NCBI GenBank assembly: GCA_964476625.1
Contig: CAYZBJ010000014.1
Coordinates: 1-62,845 of the forward strand
Direction of reading: 5' to 3'
Source of the DNA: JAMLIN01 sp964476625
GTDB lineage: Bacteria; Pseudomonadota; Gammaproteobacteria; Burkholderiales; Burkholderiaceae_E
DNA length: 62,845 bases
The first letter of the stretch is position 1; every line of letters begins with the position of its first letter. The notes beneath the pieces were generated by a model, which worked only from the letters and a program-made list of their open reading frames with translations, was not told where the DNA came from and made no database searches. The translations under genes were made by a program, and so were the position numbers. This document shows positions 38,163 to 45,718 of this stretch, in pieces.

Positions 38163-39071
38163 TCAGTGGCCGGCGAGGCGCCAGGCGCCGTCATCGCGCC
38201 GCGCGATGCGGCCGGCGGCGAGCAGTTCGCCGAGATGCTGGCTTACGGTGCGCGACTCGATGTCGCCGACCATGGGGCTTTCATAGCCGACCGGATAGAC
38301 CAGGCCGACGCCGACCAGCTCCTCGAGGCGACGCGGCGTTTCGGCGAGCAGCCCGAGGATCCTCTCCTCGCGGGCGTCGAGCTTCGCCTGGTAGGCGGCG
38401 AGATCGGCCAGCATCCGGTCGCGGTCGGTGTACACCCCGCGGTGGTGGGAGGTGATCCAGACCCTGGCGGGGATCGACGGCAGCAGCTCGATCGAGCGGC
38501 GAAACGCGCCGAGGTCGGAGGTGGCGTCGCCGTAGTAGGGCCCGAAGCCGGTGAGGTCGATGTCGCCGATGAAGGCGATGCCGCCCGGCTGGACCAGCAG
38601 CACGCAGTGGCCGCGGGTATGGCCCGGCATGTGGATCGCCTGCACCGAGATGCCGCCGCCGAGGTCCCAGCGCTCGCCGTCGCGGTAGGCGATCGCGTCG
38701 GGCCGGGGCACGTAGTTGAACTCTCGCTCGATCTTCTTGCGGAACGCCCCCATCGCGTCGGGGTCGTAGCCGAAATGCGCGGCCAGGCCTGCCCAGCTGC
38801 GGGCCGCGGCGACGTCGTCCTCGTGCACATGCACTGGTGCGTCGGGCACCCGGTGCAGGCCGGCCATGTGGTCTTCGTGCACATGGCCGAGGATCACCAT
38901 GTCGACCTCGTCGAACGCGGGGCCGATCCGGTTGGCGACCGGCGGAGTGTCGAAGGCGACCCGCATGTCGCCGCCCGCGACGATGACCTGGTTGCCGTCC
39001 GGGTACTTGCCGGTCTTCTCGCCGAAGAACACGGTAACGGGGCCGAACTCGGCGGTGACTTGGCTGTTCAT
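38163..39071 (-). CDS. Metallo-beta-lactamase-fold hydrolase with C-terminal winged helix
   Basis: A 302-residue metal hydrolase. The zinc motif is HVHEDH at 63-68; the third ligand is in MPGHTRGHCVLL and the fourth region in FIGDIDLTGFGPYYGD. The C-terminal end from about residue 230 is a helical, winged-helix-like part (ETPRRLEELVGVGLVYPVG, VSQHLGELLAAGRIARR), as in LACTB2-like and SdsA/rhodanese-near groups. The substrate may be a thioester, a lactone or a nucleic acid. The ATG at 39071 follows the candidate -10 at 39140-39145 by 69 bases. Confidence 0.88.
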   Translation of the reverse strand: MNSQVTAEFGPVTVFFGEKTGKYPDGNQVIVAGGDMRVAFDTPPVANRIGPAFDEVDMVILGHVHEDHMAGLHRVPDAPVHVHEDDVAAARSWAGLAAHFGYDPDAMGAFRKKIEREFNYVPRPDAIAYRDGERWDLGGGISVQAIHMPGHTRGHCVLLVQPGGIAFIGDIDLTGFGPYYGDATSDLGAFRRSIELLPSIPARVWITSHHRGVYTDRDRMLADLAAYQAKLDAREERILGLLAETPRRLEELVGVGLVYPVGYESPMVGDIESRTVSQHLGELLAAGRIARRDDGAWRLAGH

Positions 39072-39139
39072 GGGCTGCGGGGGTCTCCAGGGGGCGTTCG
39101 TGGCCTGGCCACGTCCTGGCGTCGTGGCGCCAGCCGGCC

Positions 39140-39145
39140 ATTCTA
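39140..39145 (-). promoter_or_regulatory. Candidate -10 element for the MBL-OYE-flavin reductase genes
   Basis: Minus-strand TAGAAT in the context GCTAGAATGGC, the same context found on the plus strand at 39807. It is 69 bases before the MBL gene. There is no clear -35. Recurrence of the context supports it slightly. Confidence 0.35.
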
Positions 39146-39240
39146 GCGTCGATGCGCCATGGGCTCCCGCGCGTCCGGCCGCGCGCCTGCGCGTCGCCCG
39201 CCGGTGGCCACGTCGCCTGCCCGGCTTGCGCTGCCGGCCG

Positions 39241-39771
39241 CTATTGCGGGCCGGGTGTCCCGGCCTCGCCAGCCGGCGCGGCAGGCTCGATCGGCTCGAA
39301 GCGACCGAGCTCACGGTTCTTGCGGACTTCGTCCCAGGCGTGGATTGCCCCGCCGATCGCGATCCAGACGCCGTGGGGCAGGAGCAGCGCGGCGGCCGCC
39401 GCGAAGCCGAGGTTGAAGACGGCGTCGGAATTGCCGAAGCGGGCCGGGACCATCGCGCCTGTGAGCACCACGCATTTCTCGAGCCCGGCCGCGGCAAGCG
39501 CGGCGGCGGTGTCGGTCATGGTGTCGGTGCCGTGGACGATGACCAGGGCTTCCTCGGTGCAGTGGCGACAGGTCGACACCACCATCTGGCGATGGGCGTC
39601 ACCCATGTCGAGGCTGTCGACCAGCATCAGCTCCGAGATCGGTGGCAGCGGGTCGATGCGGGCCGCTTCCAGCAGTTCGGGAAGGCAGGTCCGGCCGAAG
39701 CCGAGGCTGCCGGTACGGGCGTCGTAGACCTTGTCGAAGGTTCCACCGATGGCGATCAGGCGCAGGCTCAT
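39241..39771 (-). CDS. Short asparaginase-domain protein
   Basis: A 176-residue protein with the N-terminal domain of L-asparaginase but none of the C-terminal domain of full enzymes (about 330 residues). The first catalytic motif is IGGTFDKVYD near residue 9, and the second is VHGTDTMTDTAAAL near 80 (the Thr-Asp pair). Then comes KCVVLTGAMVPARFGNSDAV, as in asparaginases. The gene ends at a TGA with no trace of the missing half downstream, so it is not a recent truncation; single-domain versions form a known group. In full enzymes the active site lies between subunits and includes parts of the C-terminal domain, so activity is uncertain. It is divergent from the patatin gene. Confidence 0.85.
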   Translation of the reverse strand: MSLRLIAIGGTFDKVYDARTGSLGFGRTCLPELLEAARIDPLPPISELMLVDSLDMGDAHRQMVVSTCRHCTEEALVIVHGTDTMTDTAAALAAAGLEKCVVLTGAMVPARFGNSDAVFNLGFAAAAALLLPHGVWIAIGGAIHAWDEVRKNRELGRFEPIEPAAPAGEAGTPGPQ

Positions 39772-39806
39772 GCTCGAATCATCGCATGCCCCGGCGGCCG
39801 GCTCGC

Positions 39807-39812
39807 TAGAAT
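39807..39812 (+). promoter_or_regulatory. Candidate -10 element for the patatin-like gene
   Basis: TAGAAT in the context GCTAGAATGGC, 39 bases before the ATG at 39851. No clear -35. It is the mirror of the context seen at 39140-39145. Confidence 0.35.
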
Positions 39813-39850
39813 GGCGACCGAGGGGGGAGACCCGCAAGGGGTTCGCACGG

Positions 39851-40729
39851 ATGTTCGAACAAGTCGTGTTTGCCGGCGGCGGACAGCGTTGCTGGTGGCA
39901 GGCGGGTTTCTGGGATGCGTTCGCGCCGGCCACCGGCCTGGCGCCGCAAGTGGTCGGCGCGGTATCGGCCGGCGCCGCGACCGCCTGCATGCTGCTGGCG
40001 AACGATTCGCGCAACGGCCTTGCCTACTACCGCGAGGCGCTCGCCGGCTCGCCGCGCAATGCCTACTGGGGCAACCTGCTGCGCCGTGGCGCGCCGGTCT
40101 TTCCCCATGAGGCGATCTATCGCCGGGCCCTGCACGCGCTGCTGGGCGGCGCGCGCTTCGAGCGCCTGCGCCGGGGCGGCACCGACATCCGCATCGTCCA
40201 TGCCGAGCCGCCAGCCCGGCTCGGGCCCCGTACCGCCGTGGCCTTCGGCCTGCTCGCCTATTCGCTCGAGCGCAGCCTCGTGAATCCCCTGCACCCGACC
40301 TGGGGTCGCCGGCTCGGTTTCACGCCCCGGATCACGCGGGTCGCCGACTGCCCCGATATCGAGTCGCTGGTCGCGCTGATCATCGCCTCGAGCTGCACGC
40401 CGCCGTTCACCGCGCTGCAGTACGCGGACGGCAAGCCGGCGCTCGATGGCGGCCTGGTCGACAATGTGCCGGTCGATGCGGTCGCGCCCGATCGTTCGAC
40501 CCTGGTGCTGACTTCGCGTCGCTATCCGGCGCGCGCGCCGATCTTCATGCTCGGCATGCGGACCTATATGCAGCCCTCGCGACCGATCCCGGTCTCGCGC
40601 TGGGACTACACTGCCCCGGCGCTCTACGAGGCGGTGTACCGGCTCGGGCGCAAGGACGGCGAGCGCGCCGTGGCGGCGATCGGGCGCGGACGATTCATCC
40701 CGGTCGTGGCCAGCCCGGCCGCGGCCTGA
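39851..40729 (+). CDS. Patatin-like phospholipase family protein
   Basis: A 292-residue protein of the patatin fold. The oxyanion turn is FAGGGQRCWWQAGF near residue 7-20, the nucleophile elbow is VGAVSAGAAT near 37-46 and the Asp of the dyad is in DGGLVDNVPV near 205. The elbow reads A-V-S-A-G, not the usual G-x-S-x-G, so the first Gly is replaced by Ala, which is a small change that may still allow turn formation. The end (WDYTAPALYEAVYRLGRKDG) is typical. It may act as a lipase or acyl hydrolase. It is 21 bp before the SDR gene on the same strand. Confidence 0.85.
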   Translation: MFEQVVFAGGGQRCWWQAGFWDAFAPATGLAPQVVGAVSAGAATACMLLANDSRNGLAYYREALAGSPRNAYWGNLLRRGAPVFPHEAIYRRALHALLGGARFERLRRGGTDIRIVHAEPPARLGPRTAVAFGLLAYSLERSLVNPLHPTWGRRLGFTPRITRVADCPDIESLVALIIASSCTPPFTALQYADGKPALDGGLVDNVPVDAVAPDRSTLVLTSRRYPARAPIFMLGMRTYMQPSRPIPVSRWDYTAPALYEAVYRLGRKDGERAVAAIGRGRFIPVVASPAAA

Positions 40730-40750
40730 ACCGGATACGAGGAGATCGAT

Positions 40751-41518
40751 ATGGACAAGGACGGCAGGCCGGTCGCCTGGGTCACTGGCGGTGCCACCGG
40801 CATCGGCAAGGCTTGCGCCCGTGAACTCGGCAAGGCGGGCTACACGGTGGTGATCTCCGGGCGGCGCGAGGCGGCCCTGGCCGAGGCGCGCGACGACCTC
40901 GCCGCCGACGAGATCGACGTCCATCCGCTTGCGGTCGATGTGGCGGATGCCGCCGCGGTCGCGGCCACCGTCGCGCGCATCCTCGATGACTTCGGTCGGC
41001 TCGACCTGCTGGTCTGCTCGGCCGGCATGAATGCGCCGAACCGCTACTGGCGCGACCTCACCCCCGAGGCCTTCGCACGGGTGAGCGCGGTCAACCTGAA
41101 CGGCGTCGCCTTCTGCGTCGGCGCGGTCCTGCCGACCATGCGCGAAGCGGGCGCCGGCGCCATCGTGGTGGTCTCGTCCTGGGCGGGCTGGCGCTACACC
41201 GGCTTTACCGGCGCCGCCTATGGCGCGACCAAGTTCGGCCTCGCGCCGCTGGTCGAGAGCATCAACGACCAGGAAGGCCGCAACGGCGTTCGCGCCACCC
41301 TGCTCTGCCCGGGCGAAGTCGCGACCCCGATCCTGAAGTCGCGGCCGAAGCCGCCGCCCGACGAGGACATCGCCCGGATGCTGGTGCCCGAGGACGTGGC
41401 CGCGGCCCTGATGTTCGTGGTCTCGATGCCACCGCGGGCCTGCATCAACGAACTCGTGATCAGCCCGACCTGGAACCGCATCTACAGCGGCGCGGACGAC
41501 CTCACGCCGCCGCGCTAG
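40751..41518 (+). CDS. Short-chain dehydrogenase/reductase
   Basis: A 255-residue NAD(P)-dependent oxidoreductase with the Rossmann turn TGGATGIG at 12-19, NAG-type CSAGMN near 89, and the catalytic set S142/S143, Y157 and K161 (YGATK). Basic residues at the end of strand 2 (GRREAAL) suggest NADP(H). The ATG at 40751 has AGGAG upstream. The 3' end overlaps the convergent TrmB-like regulator gene by 17 bp. Confidence 0.92.
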   Translation: MDKDGRPVAWVTGGATGIGKACARELGKAGYTVVISGRREAALAEARDDLAADEIDVHPLAVDVADAAAVAATVARILDDFGRLDLLVCSAGMNAPNRYWRDLTPEAFARVSAVNLNGVAFCVGAVLPTMREAGAGAIVVVSSWAGWRYTGFTGAAYGATKFGLAPLVESINDQEGRNGVRATLLCPGEVATPILKSRPKPPPDEDIARMLVPEDVAAALMFVVSMPPRACINELVISPTWNRIYSGADDLTPPR

Positions 41519-42269
41519 CAGCGGCCCACAGCGAGCCGAACAGGGCGCGCTGGAGCGAAGCGAGTTCCGGGCTTTCGATGGTCAGGGCGTAGTTCTCGCG
41601 CCGCGACGACACATAGGTCACGGTGTCGTCGCAGATGTACGCGGTCATACCCAGGTCGATGCCCGGCGGCGCGTAGCGCAGTTCGCGCAATTCGTCGCGG
41701 CTGGTGGGCCAGATGGTCTGCGTCTCGCGCGAGTGCGATCGCACGACATCGAGCCGGATGCCGCGGCGCACCCGTTCGGCGATGTACTGGCCCATCCATT
41801 GCGCGCCGGGCACCTCCATCAGCTCGTGCATCGACAGGATGCCCAGCAGGATTCCGGAGCGGCATTCCAGGGTTGCCCAGATCGCGCGCTGGATGCCTTC
41901 CACCCCGGCGTGGAAGCGCACCCGCGGCTGGTGGGGATTGCGGTTGAGCAGCGAGCGCAGTTCGGGCACGAGGTCGTCGAGCATCGACCGGGTCTGCTCC
42001 CAGTCGCGAATCAGGATCCCGGGGTCGGTCGGCACGACATGCCTTGCGCCACCCGGACCGTCGACCCGCGCCAGCAGTCCCCGGCGCTCCAGCCGCTCCA
42101 GCAGGTCATAGCCGTTGGTGCGGGTCACCCCGGCCCGGCTGGCCACCGCGGTGACGGGGGCGCCGCCGAGTTCCAGCGCGGCGAGGTAGAAGCGTCGCTC
42201 CTTGTCGTCGAGCCCGATGGCCGCCAGCTTGTCGATCATGATGAGCCTGTTGTCGAAATGTGTCGACAT
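41502..42269 (-). CDS. TrmB-family transcriptional regulator
   Basis: A 255-residue regulator. The N-terminal winged helix (IDKLAAIGLDDKERRFYLAALELGG, then SRAGVTRTNGYDLLERLERRG) is the TrmB type. The C-terminal two thirds (from about residue 100) would bind an effector (FHAGVEGIQRAIWATLECRS, ELMEVPGAQWMGQYIAERV). TrmB proteins are common in archaea and less so in proteobacteria. The gene is divergent from a nitrilase gene, and the space between them is full of TGTCGA dyads; one dyad covers the regulator's own first codons, which points to self-control. It may use a nitrile, an amide or an acid as effector, but that is inference. Confidence 0.85.
   Translation of the reverse strand: MSTHFDNRLIMIDKLAAIGLDDKERRFYLAALELGGAPVTAVASRAGVTRTNGYDLLERLERRGLLARVDGPGGARHVVPTDPGILIRDWEQTRSMLDDLVPELRSLLNRNPHQPRVRFHAGVEGIQRAIWATLECRSGILLGILSMHELMEVPGAQWMGQYIAERVRRGIRLDVVRSHSRETQTIWPTSRDELRELRYAPPGIDLGMTAYICDDTVTYVSSRRENYALTIESPELASLQRALFGSLWAAASAAA
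42251..42268. promoter_or_regulatory. Operator-like dyad TGTCGA-N6-TCGACA over the regulator start
   Basis: TGTCGA (42251-42256), 6 bases, TCGACA (42263-42268). It overlaps the first codons of the TrmB-like gene (ATG at 42267-42269 on the minus strand). The same dyad with the same spacing recurs at 42312-42329. Confidence 0.7.
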
Positions 42270-42311
42270 GGATGATTGCTCAAATTGCCGGTGTTTTACA
42301 AGGAAATTTGC

Positions 42312-42345
42312 TGTCGAAATCCCTCGACACTCGTTTTAGTGTCGA
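42312..42345. promoter_or_regulatory. Two overlapping operator-like dyads between regulator and nitrilase
   Basis: TGTCGA-N6-TCGACA at 42312-42329 shares its right arm with a second dyad, TCGACACT-N6-AGTGTCGA at 42324-42345. The final arm extends into the self-complementary TGTCGACA at 42340-42347. The array ends 4 bases before the -35 of the nitrilase promoter. The centres of the first and second dyads in the space are 61 bp apart, near six helical turns. Confidence 0.7.
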
Positions 42346-42351
42346 CAAGGT

Positions 42352-42381
42352 TTGACAGGCCGGCGACACGCTTCCTAGACT
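42352..42381 (+). promoter_or_regulatory. Sigma-70 promoter of the nitrilase gene
   Basis: A perfect -35 TTGACA (42352-42357), an 18-base spacer and -10 TAGACT (42376-42381, 4 of 6). The start would be near 42388 with a leader of about 43 bases. The operator array lies directly upstream of the -35, where an activator would touch polymerase, although a looping repressor is also possible. Confidence 0.6.
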
Positions 42382-42430
42382 GTCCCGGATGGGTCCGGCC
42401 CGCTTCGGGCGCGGCGATGACGGAGCAGTG

Positions 42431-43372
42431 ATGAAGACATTGACGGCATGCGTGGTCCAGGCCGCGCCAGTGGGCGGCGATACCGCCGCGACGGTCGCCA
42501 AGGCGGCCTCCCTGATCGCGCAATGCGCCGAGCGTGGCGGGCAGGTCGCGGTCTTTCCGGAAGCCTTCCTCGGCGGCTATCCCAAGGGCGCCAGCTTCGC
42601 GATCTACGTCGGTGGGCGCACCCCCGAGGGTCGCCAGGAGTTCGTCGAGTACTGGAACAGCGCGATCGACGTGCCCGGCAAGGAAACGGCCGCGCTCGGC
42701 GCGGCTGCGCGCTCGGCCCGGATCTTCGTGGCGATCGGCGTGATCGAGCGATCCGGCGGCACCCTGTACTGCACGGTGCTCTTCTTCGGCCCCGATGGCA
42801 GCCTGCTGGGCAAGCACCGCAAGCTCATGCCCACGGCGGCCGAGCGGCTGTGCTGGGGCTTTGGCGACGGCTCCACCCTCACGGTGGTCGACACGCCCTG
42901 GGGCAAGCTCGGCTCGGTGATCTGCTGGGAGAACTACATGCCCTTGCTGCGCACGGCAATGTACGACAAGCAGGTCGTCCTGTACTGCGCGCCGACGGCC
43001 GACGACCGCGAATCCTGGCCGGCCACGATGCGGCACATCGCCCTCGAGGGCCGGTGCTTCGTGCTCTCGGCCTGCCAGTACCTGACCCGCGCGGACTTCC
43101 CGCCGACGATGCGCAACCTGCTCTCCGAGGAGCCTTCCGACGTGCTCATGCGCGGCGGCAGCATGATCGTGAGCCCCCTCGGGCAGGTGCTCGCCGGGCC
43201 CGACTACACCGGCGAGACGATCCTGTGCGCGGAACTCGACCTCGACGACGTCGTGCGGGGCAAGTTCGACTTCGATGTCACCGGCCACTATGCGCGGCCC
43301 GACGTATTCGGCCTGCAGGTCGACGAGCGGCCGCAGCCGGCCGTGGACACCCGGGGAGCGGGGCCCGGCTAG
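42431..43372 (+). CDS. Nitrilase (carbon-nitrogen hydrolase family)
   Basis: A 313-residue thiol hydrolase that turns nitriles into acids and ammonia. The catalytic triad is complete: E44 in VFPEAFLGGYPKG, K131 in GKHRKLMPT and C165 in SVICWENYMP. GGYP and CWENYMPL are marks of true nitrilases rather than amidases. The end (RGKFDFDVTGHYARPDVFGLQVD) is also typical of the branch 1 enzymes. Members form large helical oligomers in the cytoplasm. Its promoter and the divergent regulator gene suggest it is an induced enzyme. The substrate may be aromatic or a plant or soil nitrile, but this cannot be read from the sequence. Confidence 0.93.
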   Translation: MKTLTACVVQAAPVGGDTAATVAKAASLIAQCAERGGQVAVFPEAFLGGYPKGASFAIYVGGRTPEGRQEFVEYWNSAIDVPGKETAALGAAARSARIFVAIGVIERSGGTLYCTVLFFGPDGSLLGKHRKLMPTAAERLCWGFGDGSTLTVVDTPWGKLGSVICWENYMPLLRTAMYDKQVVLYCAPTADDRESWPATMRHIALEGRCFVLSACQYLTRADFPPTMRNLLSEEPSDVLMRGGSMIVSPLGQVLAGPDYTGETILCAELDLDDVVRGKFDFDVTGHYARPDVFGLQVDERPQPAVDTRGAGPG

Positions 43373-43432
43373 CCTTGTCGCCGGCCGCTTGGGGCCTTCT
43401 CGCCCCGCCACGCGTCGCGGCCAGTCCTTGAA

Positions 43433-43468
43433 GGTGATGACATGATGCGATAGCATCATGTCATCACC
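43433..43468. promoter_or_regulatory. Perfect 16-bp inverted repeat ahead of the toxin-antitoxin genes
   Basis: GGTGATGACATGATGC (43433-43448) and GCATCATGTCATCACC (43453-43468) with a 4-base loop GATA. The repeat ends 21 bp before the antitoxin start. Each arm holds GATGACATGATG, itself partly symmetric, suiting binding of several RHH dimers. It probably is the operator by which the antitoxin-toxin complex controls its own genes. Confidence 0.75.
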
Positions 43469-43489
43469 GGGTTCCCTGGAAAATGAACT

Positions 43490-43735
43490 GTGCGGACCAC
43501 CCTCGACATCGACGCCGACGTACTTGCCGCTGCGAAGGAGCTCGCGGCGCGCCGGAGGGTGTCGATCGGCCGCATCGTGTCAGAGCTTGCCCGGCAGGCC
43601 CTCACCGGAGATGCCGGGGCGCTCGTGGCGCGCGAGCCTGCGCCTTCGTTCCATGGCTTTCAGCCGTTTCCGGCTCGCGGGAAGCTTGTCGACAACGAAA
43701 CCATCGATCGCCTGCGTGACCAGGAAGGTGCCTGA
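43490..43735 (+). CDS. Ribbon-helix-helix antitoxin
   Basis: An 81-residue protein with an RHH DNA-binding N-terminus (RTTLDIDADVLAAAKELAARRRVSIGRIVSELARQAL), where the first strand and the SIGRIVSELAR helix are clear. The C-terminal part (EPAPSFHGFQPFPARGKLVDNETIDRLRDQEG) would wrap around the toxin. It starts at a GTG (43490-43492), and the sequence is convincing from that codon on. It is 19 bp before the VapC gene on the same strand and 21 bp after a long inverted repeat. Confidence 0.88.
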   Translation: MRTTLDIDADVLAAAKELAARRRVSIGRIVSELARQALTGDAGALVAREPAPSFHGFQPFPARGKLVDNETIDRLRDQEGA

Positions 43736-43754
43736 TCCAACCGGCACGGTGCGC

Positions 43755-44186
43755 ATGATGCGCGCCTTGCTGGACGTGAACGTCCTGATCGCCTTGCTCG
43801 ACCAGGGCCATGTGCATCACGCGGTGGCGCGATCCTGGCTCGATGCGAACATCACCTGTGGCTGGGCGTCATGCCCGGTCACGCAGAACGGCTGCATCCG
43901 GATCATGTCGCAGCCCGCGTTTCCGGGGGCGTTGCCGCCGGCGCGGATCGCCGAACGGCTGCGCGCCGCGGCCGATACCCCGTACCACGTGTTCTGGCCG
44001 GATGACGCAAGCCTGTTGTCGGCCGACGCCTTGCGCTGGCAATCGATTCTCGGCTCGCGCCAGATCACCGATGCGTACCTGCTGCTGCTCGCGGTGTGCA
44101 ACGGCGGTCGTTTCGTGACCTTCGATCGTGCGGTACCGCTTTCCGCGGTGGCCGGCGCCACGGCGGACCACCTGGTCGTGCTGTAG
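43755..44186 (+). CDS. VapC-type PIN-domain toxin
   Basis: A 143-residue PIN ribonuclease, likely to cut tRNA or rRNA when freed from its antitoxin. The first Asp is in MMRALLDVNVLIALLD (D7); the later acids are in SRQITDAYLLLLA and FVTFDRAV. In the family position TENG this protein has TQNG (Q44), a variation also found in other members with CPxTxNG. Two adjacent ATGs at 43755 and 43758 are possible starts. With the RHH gene it forms a standard type II module. Confidence 0.9.
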   Translation: MMRALLDVNVLIALLDQGHVHHAVARSWLDANITCGWASCPVTQNGCIRIMSQPAFPGALPPARIAERLRAAADTPYHVFWPDDASLLSADALRWQSILGSRQITDAYLLLLAVCNGGRFVTFDRAVPLSAVAGATADHLVVL

Positions 44187-44238
44187 CGAGCGTGGGGCGC
44201 TGCCAGCCCGTATCGGCAGCGTGTACGCCGCAAGCCGG

Positions 44239-45468
44239 CTACAGCGCCGCGGCCGGGATCGCCCGCGCGATCAGCGCTTCCCACTCGCCGGTGTCGGTCG
44301 GCCAGGCGCTCGCATCGAGCGCGCGCAGGATCTCGCCGAGCTGCCAGCCCGGTGGCTGGCCGAGCGAGCCGGGTCGCTCGCGCCAGATGCGTCGCACCAG
44401 GTTGGCGGGAATCGCGAAGCGGCCGGCGATCGCGTCGATCACCGCCCGGTCCTGGCCGGCATCGACGGCCCGCGCCAGGAGCGCATGCCAGTGCATCGCG
44501 TGGGCGGTGTCGTGCTGCGCCGCGAGCCGCCTGAGGTCGAACCCGGGTGCGTCGCCATGCCGGCCCGCATGCTCGCGATACTCGTGGGAGGGATCGCCGC
44601 CTGGCTCGTCCTCGAGGTCGAAAGCCTCGGCCCGTAGCAGGTCGATCGGGACCAGCGCCTCGGCCAGGAGGGTCGCGAAGGCCGGCAGGTTGGTGAGCAC
44701 ATGGGCGCGCATCGCGGCCTGGCGCGGCGCCAGCGCCAGCCAGTTGTAGGCGCCGAGGTGGTGGCCCGCGCCGGTGCGCTCGAGCTTGGCCAGGGTGACC
44801 GGGTCGAGGCTGGCGAGCACTTGCGCCGCGATGCGCTGCTCGATCGCCGCCTCGCGCAGGTCGATCGAGCGCAGCGCGCGGCCGTAGAAGGCGACGTCGA
44901 CAATGCCGTCGCGCAGCGCTCGGCGCAACTGCGCGAGGAAATCCGGATAGCGGGTGCTGCGCTCGAAGATCGTGGCCGGCGCGCCCGGCTCGAGGCGCTG
45001 CGCCAGCGCGAGGCGGGCGCAGCGCGCCGGGCCGGCGCGCTCGAGGATGGTGAGCATCTCGTCGGCGAGCGCTTCGAAGAGCAGGTCGAGCCCCTGCTCG
45101 GCGCGCCCGCCGCTCGATTCGAGCGAGCCGAGCCAGTCGACCAGCGAGGCGAGCATCCGGTCGGTGAGCAGGTCGTGGAAGTCGTGGATGCGATGATCGC
45201 GGTCGACGCCGAGGAAGCGCAGGTTCAGGCCCCAGGCCCGGGTGAGCTGGGCGAAGATCGGGTTGCGCATCAGCGACAGCCGCGAGGCGAGCGGCAGCAA
45301 CACCACGAACAGGCGCCAGTCGGACGAGGGGTTGCGGAAGATCAGCGCGCGCGGGCTGTCGATGTAGGCGCGTGCGAGGTGGGCGAGTTCGGGGCCGACA
45401 CTGCCATCGTCGCGCAACTCGTCGTCGATCGGGTAGCGATCGACGCGCAATGATTCGGCGTCGTTCAA
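44239..45468 (-). CDS. Uncharacterised 409-aa protein
   Basis: No family recognised. The protein has no signal peptide or membrane segment. The composition is rich in Leu, Ala and Arg, as in helical proteins. Features: an acidic N-terminus (MNDAESLRVDRYPIDDELRDD), LASRLSLMRNPIFAQLTRAWGL, a stretch RDGIVDVAFYGRALRSIDLR near 195, a His-rich part AAQHDTAHAMHWHALLARAV near 330, and an end that could fold as a small helical domain (ALDASAWPTDTGEWEALIARA). The HDTAHAMHWH run could bind metal. Codon use is like its neighbours. It is last in a leftward set with the 58-aa protein and the MOSC protein, 64 bp after the former. Confidence 0.75.
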   Translation of the reverse strand: MNDAESLRVDRYPIDDELRDDGSVGPELAHLARAYIDSPRALIFRNPSSDWRLFVVLLPLASRLSLMRNPIFAQLTRAWGLNLRFLGVDRDHRIHDFHDLLTDRMLASLVDWLGSLESSGGRAEQGLDLLFEALADEMLTILERAGPARCARLALAQRLEPGAPATIFERSTRYPDFLAQLRRALRDGIVDVAFYGRALRSIDLREAAIEQRIAAQVLASLDPVTLAKLERTGAGHHLGAYNWLALAPRQAAMRAHVLTNLPAFATLLAEALVPIDLLRAEAFDLEDEPGGDPSHEYREHAGRHGDAPGFDLRRLAAQHDTAHAMHWHALLARAVDAGQDRAVIDAIAGRFAIPANLVRRIWRERPGSLGQPPGWQLGEILRALDASAWPTDTGEWEALIARAIPAAAL

Positions 45469-45507
45469 GCCGCCGATATCAGTGGCGCCCGGCCGTAGCG
45501 AACAGTG

Positions 45508-45529
45508 GCGAGCGTGGGGGCCGTTTCAT
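45508..45529 (-). repeat. Short motif after a stop codon, family B copy 2
   Basis: Reads ATGAAACGGCCCCCACGCTC on the minus strand, beginning 3 bases after the stop codon of the 58-aa protein gene. Nineteen of 22 bases match 30758-30779. Confidence 0.5.
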
Positions 45530-45532
45530 GCT

Positions 45533-45709
45533 TCAGTCGGAGCGCTTTGCCGCGAACAGGAGGCTGCCGCCGATCGCGACGATGGCGCCGGCGATCGCGG
45601 TGCGCATCGCCGAGCCGCGGGCGAGGGCCTCGATGACGAACAGGACCCCCGCCATCAGGACGATGCGGGCGGTGGAAGCGGTGCGCTGCGCGGGGCTGAG
45701 CTGGGCCAT
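45533..45709 (-). CDS. 58-aa membrane protein
   Basis: A small gene found by reading the minus strand between the MOSC gene and the 409-aa gene. It codes for MAQLSPAQRTASTARIVLMA at the start and ends GGSLLFAAKRSD; two hydrophobic segments (about residues 15-29 and 37-53) with a short basic loop ARGSAMR between them. GGAG lies 9 bases upstream, inside the end of the MOSC gene, and the gap to that gene is 9 bp, so the two are probably translated together. No family is recognised. Similar two-helix proteins are often annotated DUF or missed. Confidence 0.6.
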   Translation of the reverse strand: MAQLSPAQRTASTARIVLMAGVLFVIEALARGSAMRTAIAGAIVAIGGSLLFAAKRSD

Positions 45710-45718
45710 GGACTTAAT

